From the NCBI GenBank assembly GCA_015486475.1, contig WFRO01000206.1:1-14755 (forward strand): a DNA stretch of 14,755 bases. The letters are read 5' to 3'. The DNA comes from Bacteroidales bacterium. Its GTDB lineage: Bacteria; Bacteroidota; Bacteroidia; Bacteroidales; VadinHA17. The position numbers were made by a program, and so were the translations under genes. Under the pieces are notes generated by a model. It was given only the letters and a program-made list of their open reading frames with translations. It was not told where the DNA came from and searched no databases. Of this stretch, positions 1 through 7,535 are shown piece by piece (position 1 is the stretch's first letter; every line of letters begins with the position of its first letter).

Positions 1-440
1 GTATTGCCGTTCCACAGGAGCTGCACCCCCCGGCCAGGGAGCGTGACCGGCAGGTTGTTCTTCTCCGTAACGGTAAAGATGATGCTGTTATCCCCCCACC
101 GGTGGCCCAGGGCCAGCCACTGCACGTGGGCTTCCGTACCGAAATAGTCACGCCGGTGCATCGAGGCGACGGTCTGCTCGATCTCTATGGAACGCTGCGC
201 ACCGGGATGCTTTTGAAAAAACTGGTTGTAGGTGAACAAAGAGTTGCCATAATCGGCATGCACCGACGAGAGCACCGGCAGACCGATGTACCACGGGCAT
301 TCCGGCTGTATCGCCGGGTTGAGCAGGTTGCTCTCCGGCACCTGGTACAACAGGTACAGGGAGGGATCATGCTGGGCCATCCCCGTCAGCGTGAGGAATG
401 CTCCGCCCAGTCCCAGTATGACCCTGCTCCACCTTCTCAT
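1..440 (-). CDS. DUF5723-family exported protein (N-terminal part; gene runs off the left edge)
   Basis: I translated this by hand from the minus strand: 146 codons are open from the ATG at 440 to the window edge. Residues 1-22 form a signal peptide (RRWSR basic start, hydrophobic stretch, GMA before the likely cleavage at Q23). The mature start, with LLYQVPESNLLNPAIQP followed by a YIGLPVLSSVHADYGNS segment, matches what I recall of the Bacteroidota DUF5723 family, whose members are thought to be outer-membrane-associated barrel-like proteins of unknown function. The start codon overlaps the stop of the upstream lipoprotein gene (ATGA overlap, 437-440), which suggests translational coupling and joint work at the cell surface. 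The C-terminus is outside the window, so length and any beta-barrel cannot be checked. The family call is from memory of the N-terminal motif. Confidence 0.8.
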   Translation of the reverse strand, partial: MRRWSRVILGLGGAFLTLTGMAQHDPSLYLLYQVPESNLLNPAIQPECPWYIGLPVLSSVHADYGNSLFTYNQFFQKHPGAQRSIEIEQTVASMHRRDYFGTEAHVQWLALGHRWGDNSIIFTVTEKNNLPVTLPGRGVQLLWNGN

Positions 441-1123
441 TGCAGCACGATCTTTACGCCTGCCCTCACGCCCAGCTGGAGCCACACCTCCTGTTCGGGA
501 TAGAAAGGAATGGAGTCGGTACGGGAATCGGGTAACACCAGGCGGTATTCTTCAAATACATATTCCATCTGCTGCATCGCAGCCACCTGCAAAGGGGTAA
601 GGACAATATCTTTTTTCCATAATTCAGCCGGTTTCGTCACCTCGCCGGAAGCATCTGTGGCAGCAGCCTCCAGCCACAGGGGGCCTTCGGGAAAAAGCGA
701 GTCGAACACCACCCTGCCGGCATCGGCAAAATAGAGCTGCAACGCCATCCTTGCCGGCACACGGTTCACGGCATTCACACGGAAAGTGAGCGAGACGATC
801 TCGCTCGTGTCGGTATAAAAATCTGAGAGAGAGACCTGCGCCTCAGAACGGTAATACAGTGTATCGGGGGAATAGTAAAAGACCCCGTCATACAGGAACC
901 AGGGGACGGTGTCCCTGTCCACCGTGTCAGGCACAGGGATCAGCACCGTCGTATCTACGAACTGCTGCGCCTGCAGCAGACTGTCCCCCACAGGCAGGGA
1001 AAATTCCGCATCATAAACGATCGAAGGATCAATATCCCCTGCATCCTTATCGATACAGGAAACCACAAAAAGGGCTGAAAAAAGCCAGACCGCTATCCAT
1101 ACATACAAACCATTTTTTCTCAT
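437..1123 (-). CDS. Putative lipoprotein of unknown function
   Basis: This 228-aa protein begins with a basic residue pair, a hydrophobic stretch (residues 6-20) and a lipobox FVVSC with the acceptor cysteine at position 23, so it should be lipidated and anchored in a membrane, probably the outer one. The remainder is acidic and rich in short beta-like segments (YDAEFSLPVGDSLL near 38-51, LTFRVNAVN near 112), with no motif I recognise. The ATG at 1121-1123 follows the stop of the upstream gene by three bases and has an AGGA/GGAG-type ribosome site overlapping that stop. Its own stop overlaps the start of the DUF5723 gene. This coupling suggests a lipoprotein/outer-membrane-protein pair. Export is well supported; function is unknown. 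Confidence 0.85.
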   Translation of the reverse strand: MRKNGLYVWIAVWLFSALFVVSCIDKDAGDIDPSIVYDAEFSLPVGDSLLQAQQFVDTTVLIPVPDTVDRDTVPWFLYDGVFYYSPDTLYYRSEAQVSLSDFYTDTSEIVSLTFRVNAVNRVPARMALQLYFADAGRVVFDSLFPEGPLWLEAAATDASGEVTKPAELWKKDIVLTPLQVAAMQQMEYVFEEYRLVLPDSRTDSIPFYPEQEVWLQLGVRAGVKIVLQ

Positions 1124-1126
1124 CTC

Positions 1127-1537
1127 CTATCCTCTTCCAAGCTCATCGATCCTCGTCAGCAGATTCCTGATATACCGGTCGATCCATTCCTTTTGTTCCT
1201 CCGTCAGCGCCCCATAACCCTTCATCTTCTCCGGGCGTGAATCATTCAGGAGGGTCCACAAATGTGTGATCTTGGCATCAAACACCTGCCTTTCGGTATA
1301 GGTAACAGGCTTTCCTCCCAGATCACGAAAAAATTTCCTGTTCGCTTCCAACAGCTCCCTGAGTTTTTGTATCTTCTCCTTTCTTTCGGCAGGGGTCCAG
1401 GATCTTCGGATCCTGACGATCTCATCACTTTCACCTTCTCCTTCCAGGACACGGAGCAGATCAAGCACGTCCCGCTCGATGATCTCGGCCAGGGAAGAGA
1501 GCACCCTCTGGTAGTTGGGAGGCAGGGGAAGCGGCAC
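1127..1537 (-). CDS. Conserved-looking hypothetical protein, 136 aa, GTG start
   Basis: I do not recognise this family. The protein is predicted to be almost wholly alpha-helical, highly charged and soluble, with heptad-like stretches (residues 14-33 and 48-72) and no signal peptide or membrane segment. The reading frame opens with GTG at 1535-1537, two bases after the TAA of ybjQ, with an AAGGA ribosome site upstream. The only internal ATG is far downstream (in KMKG), so GTG is the sensible start. It sits between ybjQ and a lipoprotein gene with spacings of 2 and 3 bases, which makes it a genuine operon member despite its lack of a known domain. Confidence is high that it is a gene and low on any role. 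Confidence 0.8.
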   Translation of the reverse strand: MPLPLPPNYQRVLSSLAEIIERDVLDLLRVLEGEGESDEIVRIRRSWTPAERKEKIQKLRELLEANRKFFRDLGGKPVTYTERQVFDAKITHLWTLLNDSRPEKMKGYGALTEEQKEWIDRYIRNLLTRIDELGRG

Positions 1538-1539
1538 AG

Positions 1540-1863
1540 TTAATCCTTTTTCTTTATTTTCACAGCGGTGCCGTAGGCCAGCAGCTCGGAAGAGCCCTGC
1601 ATCACCGCCGAGGTGGTGAAGCGCATGGCTACGATGGCATCGGCACCCAGCGCTTCGGCACTGGCCACCATACGGTCGATGGCCTGCTCGCGCGACTCGG
1701 CCAGCATTTTGGTGTATTCGGTGATCTCCCCTCCCACCAGGTTGCGGAGACCGGCCATGATGTCCTTGCCTACATGACGCGCCCGGATGGTGTTACCTTT
1801 CACCAGCCCCAGCGTCTCGATGATCTCATAATCCGCAAATTCGTCTTGTGTCGTGATCAGCAT
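1540..1863 (-). CDS. ybjQ: YbjQ / UPF0145 family protein
   Basis: The protein is 107 aa, the same length as E. coli YbjQ. It has the family's hallmarks: an N-terminal ITT...EIIETLGLVKGNTIRA strand pair, the DIMAGLRNLVGGEITEYTKML segment (residues 34-54) and the ALGADAIVAMRF signature near residues 71-82, ending in a GTAVKI strand. The family forms a compact alpha/beta fold, often labelled heavy-metal-binding, that makes pentameric rings in solved structures; its cellular role is not settled. The gene lies 12 bases after a small membrane-protein gene and 2 bases before the 136-aa gene, so it is co-transcribed with both. The family assignment is secure, the function is not. Confidence 0.95.
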   Translation of the reverse strand: MLITTQDEFADYEIIETLGLVKGNTIRARHVGKDIMAGLRNLVGGEITEYTKMLAESREQAIDRMVASAEALGADAIVAMRFTTSAVMQGSSELLAYGTAVKIKKKD

Positions 1864-1875
1864 GATCTCGGTTTT

Positions 1876-2079
1876 TTATTGGTCCACATTCTTTGAATAA
1901 TAATCATCTTCCTTGTTCTTCAGGCGGTCTCTGATCACCTGTACCAGCAACAGCCCCAGGCCGATCAGCACCAGGAATCCGACCAGGCCCCATGGCAGGG
2001 CCTCGATCATCCCGAAAAGGATCACGCCCAGCCAGATCAAAGCCACAATGGCTAAAATAATATAACCCGTTTTTTCCAT
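1876..2079 (-). CDS. Small two-helix inner-membrane protein
   Basis: This 67-aa protein has two hydrophobic helices, about residues 6-25 and 29-49, joined by a short ALPWG turn, and then a charged tail (RDRLKNKEDDYYSKN). The topology suggests a helical hairpin with a cytoplasmic C-terminus. It is the first gene of the minus-strand operon and lies directly upstream of ybjQ. I recognise no family, but small hydrophobic proteins beside YbjQ-like proteins are plausible partners. The ATG at 2077-2079 follows a very A/T-rich leader with no clear Shine-Dalgarno sequence, as is usual in Bacteroidota. Confidence 0.75.
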   Translation of the reverse strand: MEKTGYIILAIVALIWLGVILFGMIEALPWGLVGFLVLIGLGLLLVQVIRDRLKNKEDDYYSKNVDQ

Positions 2080-2094
2080 TTTTGGTATTTTTTT

Positions 2095-2127
2095 CTAAAA
2101 ATAGGAAAAAAATTTGAATGACGCCAA
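2095..2127 (-). promoter_or_regulatory. Possible promoter of the ybjQ operon
   Basis: Read on the minus strand, a TTG (2127-2125) is followed after 21 bases by TATTTTTA (2103-2096), one mismatch from the Bacteroidota -7 pattern TAnnTTTG. It lies 16 bases before the first operon start codon. The spacer is a poly-T run, so chance matches are likely here. Confidence 0.3.
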
Positions 2128-2162
2128 CCACATCAGGAGTTGGAATTTCATTCACATGATAC

Positions 2163-2258
2163 CTGGCTCTTGCTTCCTGTCTCCTGTCTCTTGCCTCATA
2201 GCTCTTGGCTCTTAGCTCATAGCTCTTGGCTCCTGGCTCTTGCATCTTGTCTCTTGGT
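2163..2258 (+). repeat. Short-period CTCTTGGCT-type repeat tract
   Basis: The tract is built from variants of a CTCTTGGCTC unit. A 17-bp segment (CTCATAGCTCTTGGCTC) is exactly repeated at 2195-2211 and 2216-2232, 21 bases apart, with degenerate copies on both sides. It fills most of the space between the divergent ybjQ operon and the oxidoreductase gene. It is open in some frames but lacks any protein-like pattern, so I treat it as spacer repeat and not coding. Confidence 0.75.
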
Positions 2259-2277
2259 TCTTTTTCTTCTATCTTTG
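2247..2277 (+). promoter_or_regulatory. Likely Bacteroidota-type promoter of the FAD oxidoreductase
   Basis: TTG at 2247-2249 is followed after 20 bases by TATCTTTG (2270-2277), a perfect match to TAnnTTTG. The start codon is only five bases further on, so transcription would begin at or next to the ATG and give a leaderless or nearly leaderless mRNA. Confidence 0.5.
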
Positions 2278-2282
2278 ACCCC

Positions 2283-3425
2283 ATGGATGCAGAAGTAACG
2301 ATCATCGGTGCAGGGGTGGTAGGCCTGGCCATAGCGGCCGAAGTGTCCCGTCATTTCTCCTCTGTCTTCGTGGTGGAGAAACACGAAAAATTCGGCATGG
2401 AGACCTCCAGCCGCAACAGCGAGGTGATCCATTCGGGCATCTACTACCGCCCGGGAAGTCTCAAGGCGATCCTCTGCCGCGAAGGCCGCGACAGGCTGTA
2501 CGCATACTGCCGGAAGCGTGAGATCCCTTATCAGCGGTGCGGCAAGCTGATCGTTGCCACGCAGGAGGAGGAGAAAGCGGTCCTGGAGGAGATCCTGGCC
2601 ACGGCCACGGCCAACGAGGTGCGTGACGGCCGCCTCCTGGACCGGGAGGAGATCGCCGGCCTGGAGCCGAATATTGAGGCACGGTATGCAGCCTTCTTCC
2701 CCTCCACCGGCATCGTTGACGTGCACGCCCTCATGCAGTCGCTGGAGAACGACGCAGTGATCGGCGGAACAGAATTTGCTTACAACTGCGAAGTGAAAAG
2801 CATCACGCCCCTGGAAGAGGGCGGCTACCGCATCGGCATCCTCGACGCCGACGGCGGAGCCTTTGATTTCTCCTCCCGCTATCTGATCAATGCTGCCGGG
2901 CTTTCTGCCGAAGCGATAGCCCGCATGGCCGGCATCGACGATCCTTCGTACCGGACCTATTTCTGGAAAGGGGAATACTTTGCACTGCTCAACGGCAAGC
3001 ACAAGCTGATCCACCGCCTCATCTATCCCGTCCCCGAGCTGAACACCACCGGCCTCGGCATCCACACCACGCCCGACATGACGGGCCGCCAGAAGCTGGG
3101 CCCCAACACTATCTTTCTGGAGGATGGCCGCGTGGACTATACGGTCGACCCTGCACACGCCGAAGAATTCCTGGAGAAAACACGCCGGTTCCTGCCTTTC
3201 CTCGAGCCTGGCGACCTGGCCCCCGACCAGGCGGGCATACGTCCCAAGCTGCAAAAACCGGGAGACACACCACGGGATTTTCTGATCAGGGAAGAAAGTG
3301 AACACGGATTACCGGGACTGGTCAGTCTGGTCGGCATCGAATCGCCGGGACTCACGGCAGCCCTCAGTATAGGCAGTTACGTGAGTAAACTGATCAGGCA
3401 GGAGCAGGGAATAAGGCAAAAGTAA
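2283..3425 (+). CDS. FAD-dependent oxidoreductase, L-2-hydroxyglutarate oxidase (LhgO/L2HGDH)-like
   Basis: The 380-aa protein starts with an FAD-binding Rossmann signature (IIGAGVVGLAIA, residues 7-18) and the ribose-binding acidic residue at E32. Residues 42-55 (SSRNSEVIHSGIYY) are the DAO/L2HGDH-type substrate-side motif, and GIESPGLTAALSIG at 351-364 is the conserved C-terminal flavin-binding segment. The length is a little under the family's usual 390-420 aa. The family oxidises 2-hydroxy acids such as L-2-hydroxyglutarate to 2-oxo acids and passes electrons on; exact substrate cannot be read here. I chose the ATG at 2283 because it sits just before the Rossmann strand; the longer frame from 2226 would add repeat-derived residues. 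The last residues (GIRQK) and the stop lie in a GGCARAAG-type repeat. No operon partner is evident. Confidence 0.88.
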   Translation: MDAEVTIIGAGVVGLAIAAEVSRHFSSVFVVEKHEKFGMETSSRNSEVIHSGIYYRPGSLKAILCREGRDRLYAYCRKREIPYQRCGKLIVATQEEEKAVLEEILATATANEVRDGRLLDREEIAGLEPNIEARYAAFFPSTGIVDVHALMQSLENDAVIGGTEFAYNCEVKSITPLEEGGYRIGILDADGGAFDFSSRYLINAAGLSAEAIARMAGIDDPSYRTYFWKGEYFALLNGKHKLIHRLIYPVPELNTTGLGIHTTPDMTGRQKLGPNTIFLEDGRVDYTVDPAHAEEFLEKTRRFLPFLEPGDLAPDQAGIRPKLQKPGDTPRDFLIREESEHGLPGLVSLVGIESPGLTAALSIGSYVSKLIRQEQGIRQK

Positions 3426-3590
3426 AAAGGCAGAAGGCATAAGGGGTACAGGGTGCTAGGTGCTGGGTAAAGGGAACGATGAAGGGATGAAGGGATAAAG
3501 CGATGATGCGAATAACAACTCCAACCTCTAGGCACTCCACACTCCAAGTACTTTAAGTACTCCAAGTACTCCACACTTTGCACTCTCCTC
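3410..3590. repeat. Repeat-filled spacer between convergent genes (three repeat types)
   Basis: Between the oxidoreductase and the response regulator lie three repeat blocks. GGCARAAG units occur at 3415-3442. Four 8-bp units (CGATGAAG, GGATGAAG, GGATAAAG, CGATGATG) occur at 3477-3508. An ACTCCACACTCCAAGTACT-type tract runs from about 3516 to 3585. Each type recurs elsewhere in the window (10770-10810, 12877-12913, and several GGAGTGTGGAGT tracts). No clear intrinsic terminator was seen for either gene. Confidence 0.75.
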
Positions 3591-3959
3591 TCACGCATTC
3601 ACAAGATCCCGCACAGCAAGAAGAAAATCCTTTCTGTCAAAGGGTTTCTGAAAAGATCTTACCGCCCCGAAATATTCGGCTGTTTTGAGATAACTGCCTG
3701 CAGCCGACCGGCCTCCGCCGGAGATAGCAATGACCTTGTTGCCGGGGTTCCGGTTCATGATGTCCATGATGGTCTCCAGCCCCTCCTTTTCGGGCATGAT
3801 GATATCGGTAATGATCAGGTCAAAAGTGTTTTGATCGAGCAGACGAACCCCCTCTTCCCCGTTATCGGCCGTTTGCACCTCATAACCTTCCCGTTTCAGC
3901 ATCTCGGAAAGCATCCACCGGAAATCCACATCATCTTCTATCAGAAGAATCCTGCTCAT
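3591..3959 (-). CDS. Single-domain response regulator (CheY-like receiver)
   Basis: The 122-aa protein is a receiver domain only. The acidic pocket is E8-D9-D10, the phospho-acceptor is D52 (LIITDIIMP), the switch residue is S80 (AISGGG) and the conserved lysine is K105 (QKPF). No output domain follows, so it must act through protein contacts or pass its phosphate on, as CheY- or Spo0F-type proteins do. The gene lies 239 bases downstream of the large histidine kinase on the same strand, which makes that kinase its likely partner, although a perfect palindrome in the gap (4048-4063) may give it separate control. Its stop codon directly abuts a GGAGTG-type repeat. Confidence 0.93.
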   Translation of the reverse strand: MSRILLIEDDVDFRWMLSEMLKREGYEVQTADNGEEGVRLLDQNTFDLIITDIIMPEKEGLETIMDIMNRNPGNKVIAISGGGRSAAGSYLKTAEYFGAVRSFQKPFDRKDFLLAVRDLVNA

Positions 3960-4047
3960 ACAACTAATTTATTCGAACAGCAAAGAAAAAAATATATTCG
4001 CTACCTGATGCTAATTTAGTCAAATATTTCGTCCAAAATGATCCATT

Positions 4048-4063
4048 TCATCAATATTGATGA
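4048..4063. promoter_or_regulatory. Perfect 16-bp palindrome upstream of the response regulator
   Basis: TCATCAATATTGATGA is fully self-complementary. It lies about 90 bases before the response-regulator ATG and is not part of any of the repeat families seen in the window. An operator for a dimeric regulator is a reasonable guess; no regulator can be assigned. Confidence 0.4.
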
Positions 4064-4133
4064 GCCAGATCACCTCTTTTTTATGAAGCTCTGTTTTCAG
4101 GAGATTAAAGGGTGCGGAGAAGTGACAAAAAAG

Positions 4134-4198
4134 AGTTGATAGGTTGATGAGTTGATAAGTTGAAGAGTTACAACGAACCACGAACCACGAACCACCAA
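4134..4198. repeat. GTTGATRAGTT and ACGAACC short repeats at the kinase 3' end
   Basis: Variants of GTTGATAGGTTGATGAGTT occupy 4134-4168. They are followed by three exact 7-bp copies of ACGAACC (4173-4193) that end five bases before the kinase stop codon. A reverse-orientation relative (CAACTCATCAACTTATCAAC) is found near 10686-10705. Confidence 0.75.
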
Positions 4199-7100
4199 CT
4201 ACTCCGCCGGCAGGAACACTGTGAAGACCGTGCCTTTGCCGGGGTTGCTCTCCAGGTGGATCACCCCGTTGTGGTTGCGGAGGATACCATGGACCACCGA
4301 GAGGCCCATGCCCGATCCCTCGCCCACGGGCTTGGTGGTATAAAAAGGATCGAACACTTTGTCCATCGCCTCGGGAGGGATCCCCTCCCCATTATCCGTG
4401 ATCCTGACACACAGCCACTTCCCCTTTTTCAGCTCGGGATATTTCCGGTTAGTCTTGCCGGAGGCTTCCAGCACTTCCAGTGTCACGCGGACCCGTCCGT
4501 TCTTCTTGTCCCGCACTGCATAGATGGCATTGGACAGGAGGTTCAGGAACACCTGACGCATTTGCGCCGGATCGGCCGTTATCTCTGCTCCTCCGCTGTG
4601 ATCCCCGATCTCCGTCTCCACATGCCGGGGTATCTGCGGTTTCAGCAGGGCAAAGATCTCCCTGAGGAGGGAGGTCATATCAACAGGTTCCAACTGAGGG
4701 TCCACCCCCCTGTTGAAAGTGAGCAGCTTACGGATCACCTCCTCCGCTTTCTTACCGGACATTTTGGCCTTGTTAAGATACCTGTAACGGCAGCTCTCCC
4801 GGTCCTCCTCGTCCATGACCATATCAATATATCCCATGATAGTGGCCAGAATGTTGTTAAAATCATGGGCCAGTCCGCCGGCAAAACGTCCCATCATCTC
4901 CAGCTTGTGCGTCCGTTGCATATACTGCTCCAGTGCGATCTCCCGGGTGATATCCTGCAGGATGGTCACAAAATAAAGGATATCTCCCTCGTCATTCCGT
5001 ATGGGCGTAACGTTCGAACGGGTCATGACCATCTCCCCGTTCTTATGTTGCAGTCGATGCATCCCTGACCAGGATCTGCCCTGCATGACCGTATTCCAGA
5101 TACTTTCGTAGAAAGCCGGATCTTCTTCCGTAAATCGCATCGTCCTGAGATTTTTTCCGGTCAGCCTGTCCCGCTCGTACCCCAGGATCTTCTCTACCGC
5201 CCGGTTGATGTAAAGGATCGTCCCGTTGCTGTCGGAGATAATAAGCACCTCATTCAGTCGTTCTATGGCGTTATACAACCGCTGCATCTCATCCTCGGCG
5301 ATCTTTTTCAGAAAGACCATGGCCGCCTGCCCGAGCACCGACGAAAGGTTCTTCAACCGTTCCCTTTCCTGCACCTCCGTACTGTTCAGGTTGATGAATC
5401 CCAACAGGTCGTCCCCTGACATGACCGGGTAAAAGAGTTGGCTCTTCAGTCCTATCTCGCTGAGAATGTTCACTACACTGCGGTTACGCTCATCATCCGG
5501 GAATAAAATATTCATGCCCTCCTTCATCTGGTCGGGATCATTGAGGATGATGAGCGGACCATCCTGCCCGAATCTCTCCCGGAACTCTTTAAATCCCCTG
5601 ACCGGCACCGTATAGAAGACCGAGGTGTCATTGTCTTTTTTCAGGATCGCTCTCGTATCGTCCGGCATGGCAGAGAAAACGAGATGAAAGTCCTCATCAA
5701 AAGGTTCCCGCATGAAGATGATCAAGTGGCTGATAGGGTAAAGTTCCCTGATCAATCCGTAAAAGATCTGATTGATCTTCTCCAGGGAGGTCCCTTTGTT
5801 CAGTTCCAGGTTCAGGCGATTGATCAGCGACAGCTCCCGTGTCTGGTGAAGCAGTTTCTGCTCTGCCTCCTTCAGGGATGTGATGTCATGGATGGTGCCG
5901 TGCCACCGGCGGGGTTTGTCATCCACATATTCCAGGATACCTGTAGAACTGATATATTTGACCGTACCGTCAGGCATGAGCAACCGGAACTGATCGGTAC
6001 ATCTTTTCCTGCATTTACGTATGGATCCGGAGATCTTCTGCAGGACCTTCCTTCTGTCCTCCGGATGTATCCGGCGCGACAACAACCTTATGGAGGGTTT
6101 GTCCCTGCGGGGATCGTATTCCAGGATGCGATAAAACTCCCGTGACCACCGCACTTTATTGTTTTGCAGATTCCATGACCAGTCACCCAGCAGGGAGATA
6201 CGCTGGGCTTCCTCCAGACTTTGTTCGTTCTGTTTCAGACGATACTCTTCCTTGATGCGTTTGAGCACCACGATGATCTGATATCCCAGCTTTTTGATCC
6301 TTTCGATCTCCTCCTCCGTAAAAGGTTTGTCGCGGGCGATCCCCAGCACTCCGAGGCTGTCATTGTCCTTGACCAGCGGGACCACCAGCATACTGGAGAC
6401 ATCATATTTCTCCAGCAAAGCGATCATGGACTCAGCGGCCTCATTATCATCCGTCAGCTCCCGGATAACCCGCCTGATCCTCTCTTTCTGCGTGATATTG
6501 ACCACTTTTTTCCGTTGGAGAACATAGCGGAAATAACTCCCTTTCCCAAAACCCCTGAAAGCTTCCGCACTGAACCTGAATTTCACCCTTTTGGCCTCTT
6601 CTTCAGGAAGGAAGAAATTCAAAGGACGCAAACGTGCATGCAGATCATCGGCCAGAAAAATGTTCGCAGCAAAAGCGCCGAACAGGACCCTGATCTTTTT
6701 GATCAGGACCGATGTGATATCAGCCTCACTCTTTCCCTCGCTGTACAGGCGGTTGACGGTGTTCACCAGCTCCAGGTCCTGCTGTTGCTGCTGCAGTTGC
6801 ATACGCGCCTTCTCCTGATCGGTCAGATCCCGCGAGCTCACCAGCACGAAATCCACCTCCCCCTTATTATCCAGGTGGGGACGGAAGGTCACCTCAAAAA
6901 AACGGTCTCCCTTGTCCGGCACCTCAAACCAGCGGGTGTAACGGATCTCCCTGGATTTGAAGCTCTCATCCAGGTAGGGTTTTATGATCTTCTGAAAGGT
7001 GTCCTGGCCCCAGATACGCATGGGGGTGTTGCCTGCCACATCCGATTTTTTCAGGTTCAGTGCCTTGCAGAAAGCCTCGTTGGTGATCAGATAGGTATAA

Positions 7101-7231
7101 TCACGCCCGATCATGGAGATGTAGGTGTCGGAAATGTCCAGCAGGAATTCGTACTGCTTCATGATCTCCTCACGTGACGGTTTTTTCCTGTTGCCACGAA
7201 AGGGAGCCTTTATCCCGCCTTTTTTACCCAT
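4199..7231 (-). CDS. Soluble multi-sensor histidine kinase (PAS-GAF-PAS-GAF-PAS-HisKA-HATPase)
   Basis: The protein is 1010 aa with no membrane segment or signal peptide, so it is cytoplasmic. The domains I can follow are PAS (about 25-138), GAF (about 153-325), PAS_3-like (about 340-453), GAF (about 463-640) and PAS (about 650-763). Then comes the NtrB-like phospho-acceptor region GGLAHDFNNIL with H789, and an ATPase domain with N-box N897/N901, DNGEGIP at 946-952 and GEGSGMGLS at 970-978. All catalytic motifs are intact, so it should autophosphorylate. Short helices rich in Gln (QLQQQQQDLE, 145-154) link the first PAS and GAF. It carries no receiver of its own; the nearby single-domain regulator at 3591-3959 is the likely phosphate acceptor. 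The signal is unknown, with five sensor modules able to bind small ligands or cofactors. M24 is an alternative start. Confidence 0.93.
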   Translation of the reverse strand: MGKKGGIKAPFRGNRKKPSREEIMKQYEFLLDISDTYISMIGRDYTYLITNEAFCKALNLKKSDVAGNTPMRIWGQDTFQKIIKPYLDESFKSREIRYTRWFEVPDKGDRFFEVTFRPHLDNKGEVDFVLVSSRDLTDQEKARMQLQQQQQDLELVNTVNRLYSEGKSEADITSVLIKKIRVLFGAFAANIFLADDLHARLRPLNFFLPEEEAKRVKFRFSAEAFRGFGKGSYFRYVLQRKKVVNITQKERIRRVIRELTDDNEAAESMIALLEKYDVSSMLVVPLVKDNDSLGVLGIARDKPFTEEEIERIKKLGYQIIVVLKRIKEEYRLKQNEQSLEEAQRISLLGDWSWNLQNNKVRWSREFYRILEYDPRRDKPSIRLLSRRIHPEDRRKVLQKISGSIRKCRKRCTDQFRLLMPDGTVKYISSTGILEYVDDKPRRWHGTIHDITSLKEAEQKLLHQTRELSLINRLNLELNKGTSLEKINQIFYGLIRELYPISHLIIFMREPFDEDFHLVFSAMPDDTRAILKKDNDTSVFYTVPVRGFKEFRERFGQDGPLIILNDPDQMKEGMNILFPDDERNRSVVNILSEIGLKSQLFYPVMSGDDLLGFINLNSTEVQERERLKNLSSVLGQAAMVFLKKIAEDEMQRLYNAIERLNEVLIISDSNGTILYINRAVEKILGYERDRLTGKNLRTMRFTEEDPAFYESIWNTVMQGRSWSGMHRLQHKNGEMVMTRSNVTPIRNDEGDILYFVTILQDITREIALEQYMQRTHKLEMMGRFAGGLAHDFNNILATIMGYIDMVMDEEDRESCRYRYLNKAKMSGKKAEEVIRKLLTFNRGVDPQLEPVDMTSLLREIFALLKPQIPRHVETEIGDHSGGAEITADPAQMRQVFLNLLSNAIYAVRDKKNGRVRVTLEVLEASGKTNRKYPELKKGKWLCVRITDNGEGIPPEAMDKVFDPFYTTKPVGEGSGMGLSVVHGILRNHNGVIHLESNPGKGTVFTVFLPAE

Positions 7232-7377
7232 GCCAAAAGATCTTGTTTTCTTGCTGCTATGAAGATAAGGAAAAGTTCAGAGTTATCGGTTCTCAGTTCA
7301 TAGTTTTTTTGTTCATCGTTCCTGCCTGCGGATCAGAGTTAAAAGTTAAAAGTGCCTAAAGTTAAAAGTTAGGGGTT

Positions 7378-7421
7378 CACCCAGCACCCCCGCCCGGCTG
7401 ACGCCAGTCGGACGGGCAGCA
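7378..7421 (+). repeat. 44-bp GC-rich hairpin element, copy 1
   Basis: These 44 bases are identical to 9164-9207. The core CCCGCCCGGCTGACGCCAG continues into TCGGACGGG, which makes an imperfect stem-loop. An inverted copy, matching at 34 of 35 positions, lies at 7556-7590. In both direct copies an AGTTAAA-type tract stands just upstream. Confidence 0.9.
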
Positions 7422-7535
7422 CCCTGTACCCAGTACCCAACACACCTTCGAGCTTCCTTTTGCCTTTTGCCTTTATACTTTTGCCTTCGTTAGTGTGGAG
7501 TATTTAGAGTTTGGAGTGTGGAGTGCCTGGAGTCC

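Noticed and set aside
2217..3305. 362-codon open frame on the minus strand opposite the FAD oxidoreductase
   Set aside because: The plus-strand frame carries clear FAD-binding and family motifs; the opposite frame has no recognisable domain and exists because of GC-rich codon usage.
6221..7177. Plus-strand frames opposite the histidine kinase (also 4160-5068 and 5684-6145)
   Set aside because: All lie antisense to intact PAS, GAF and kinase motifs and show no domain.
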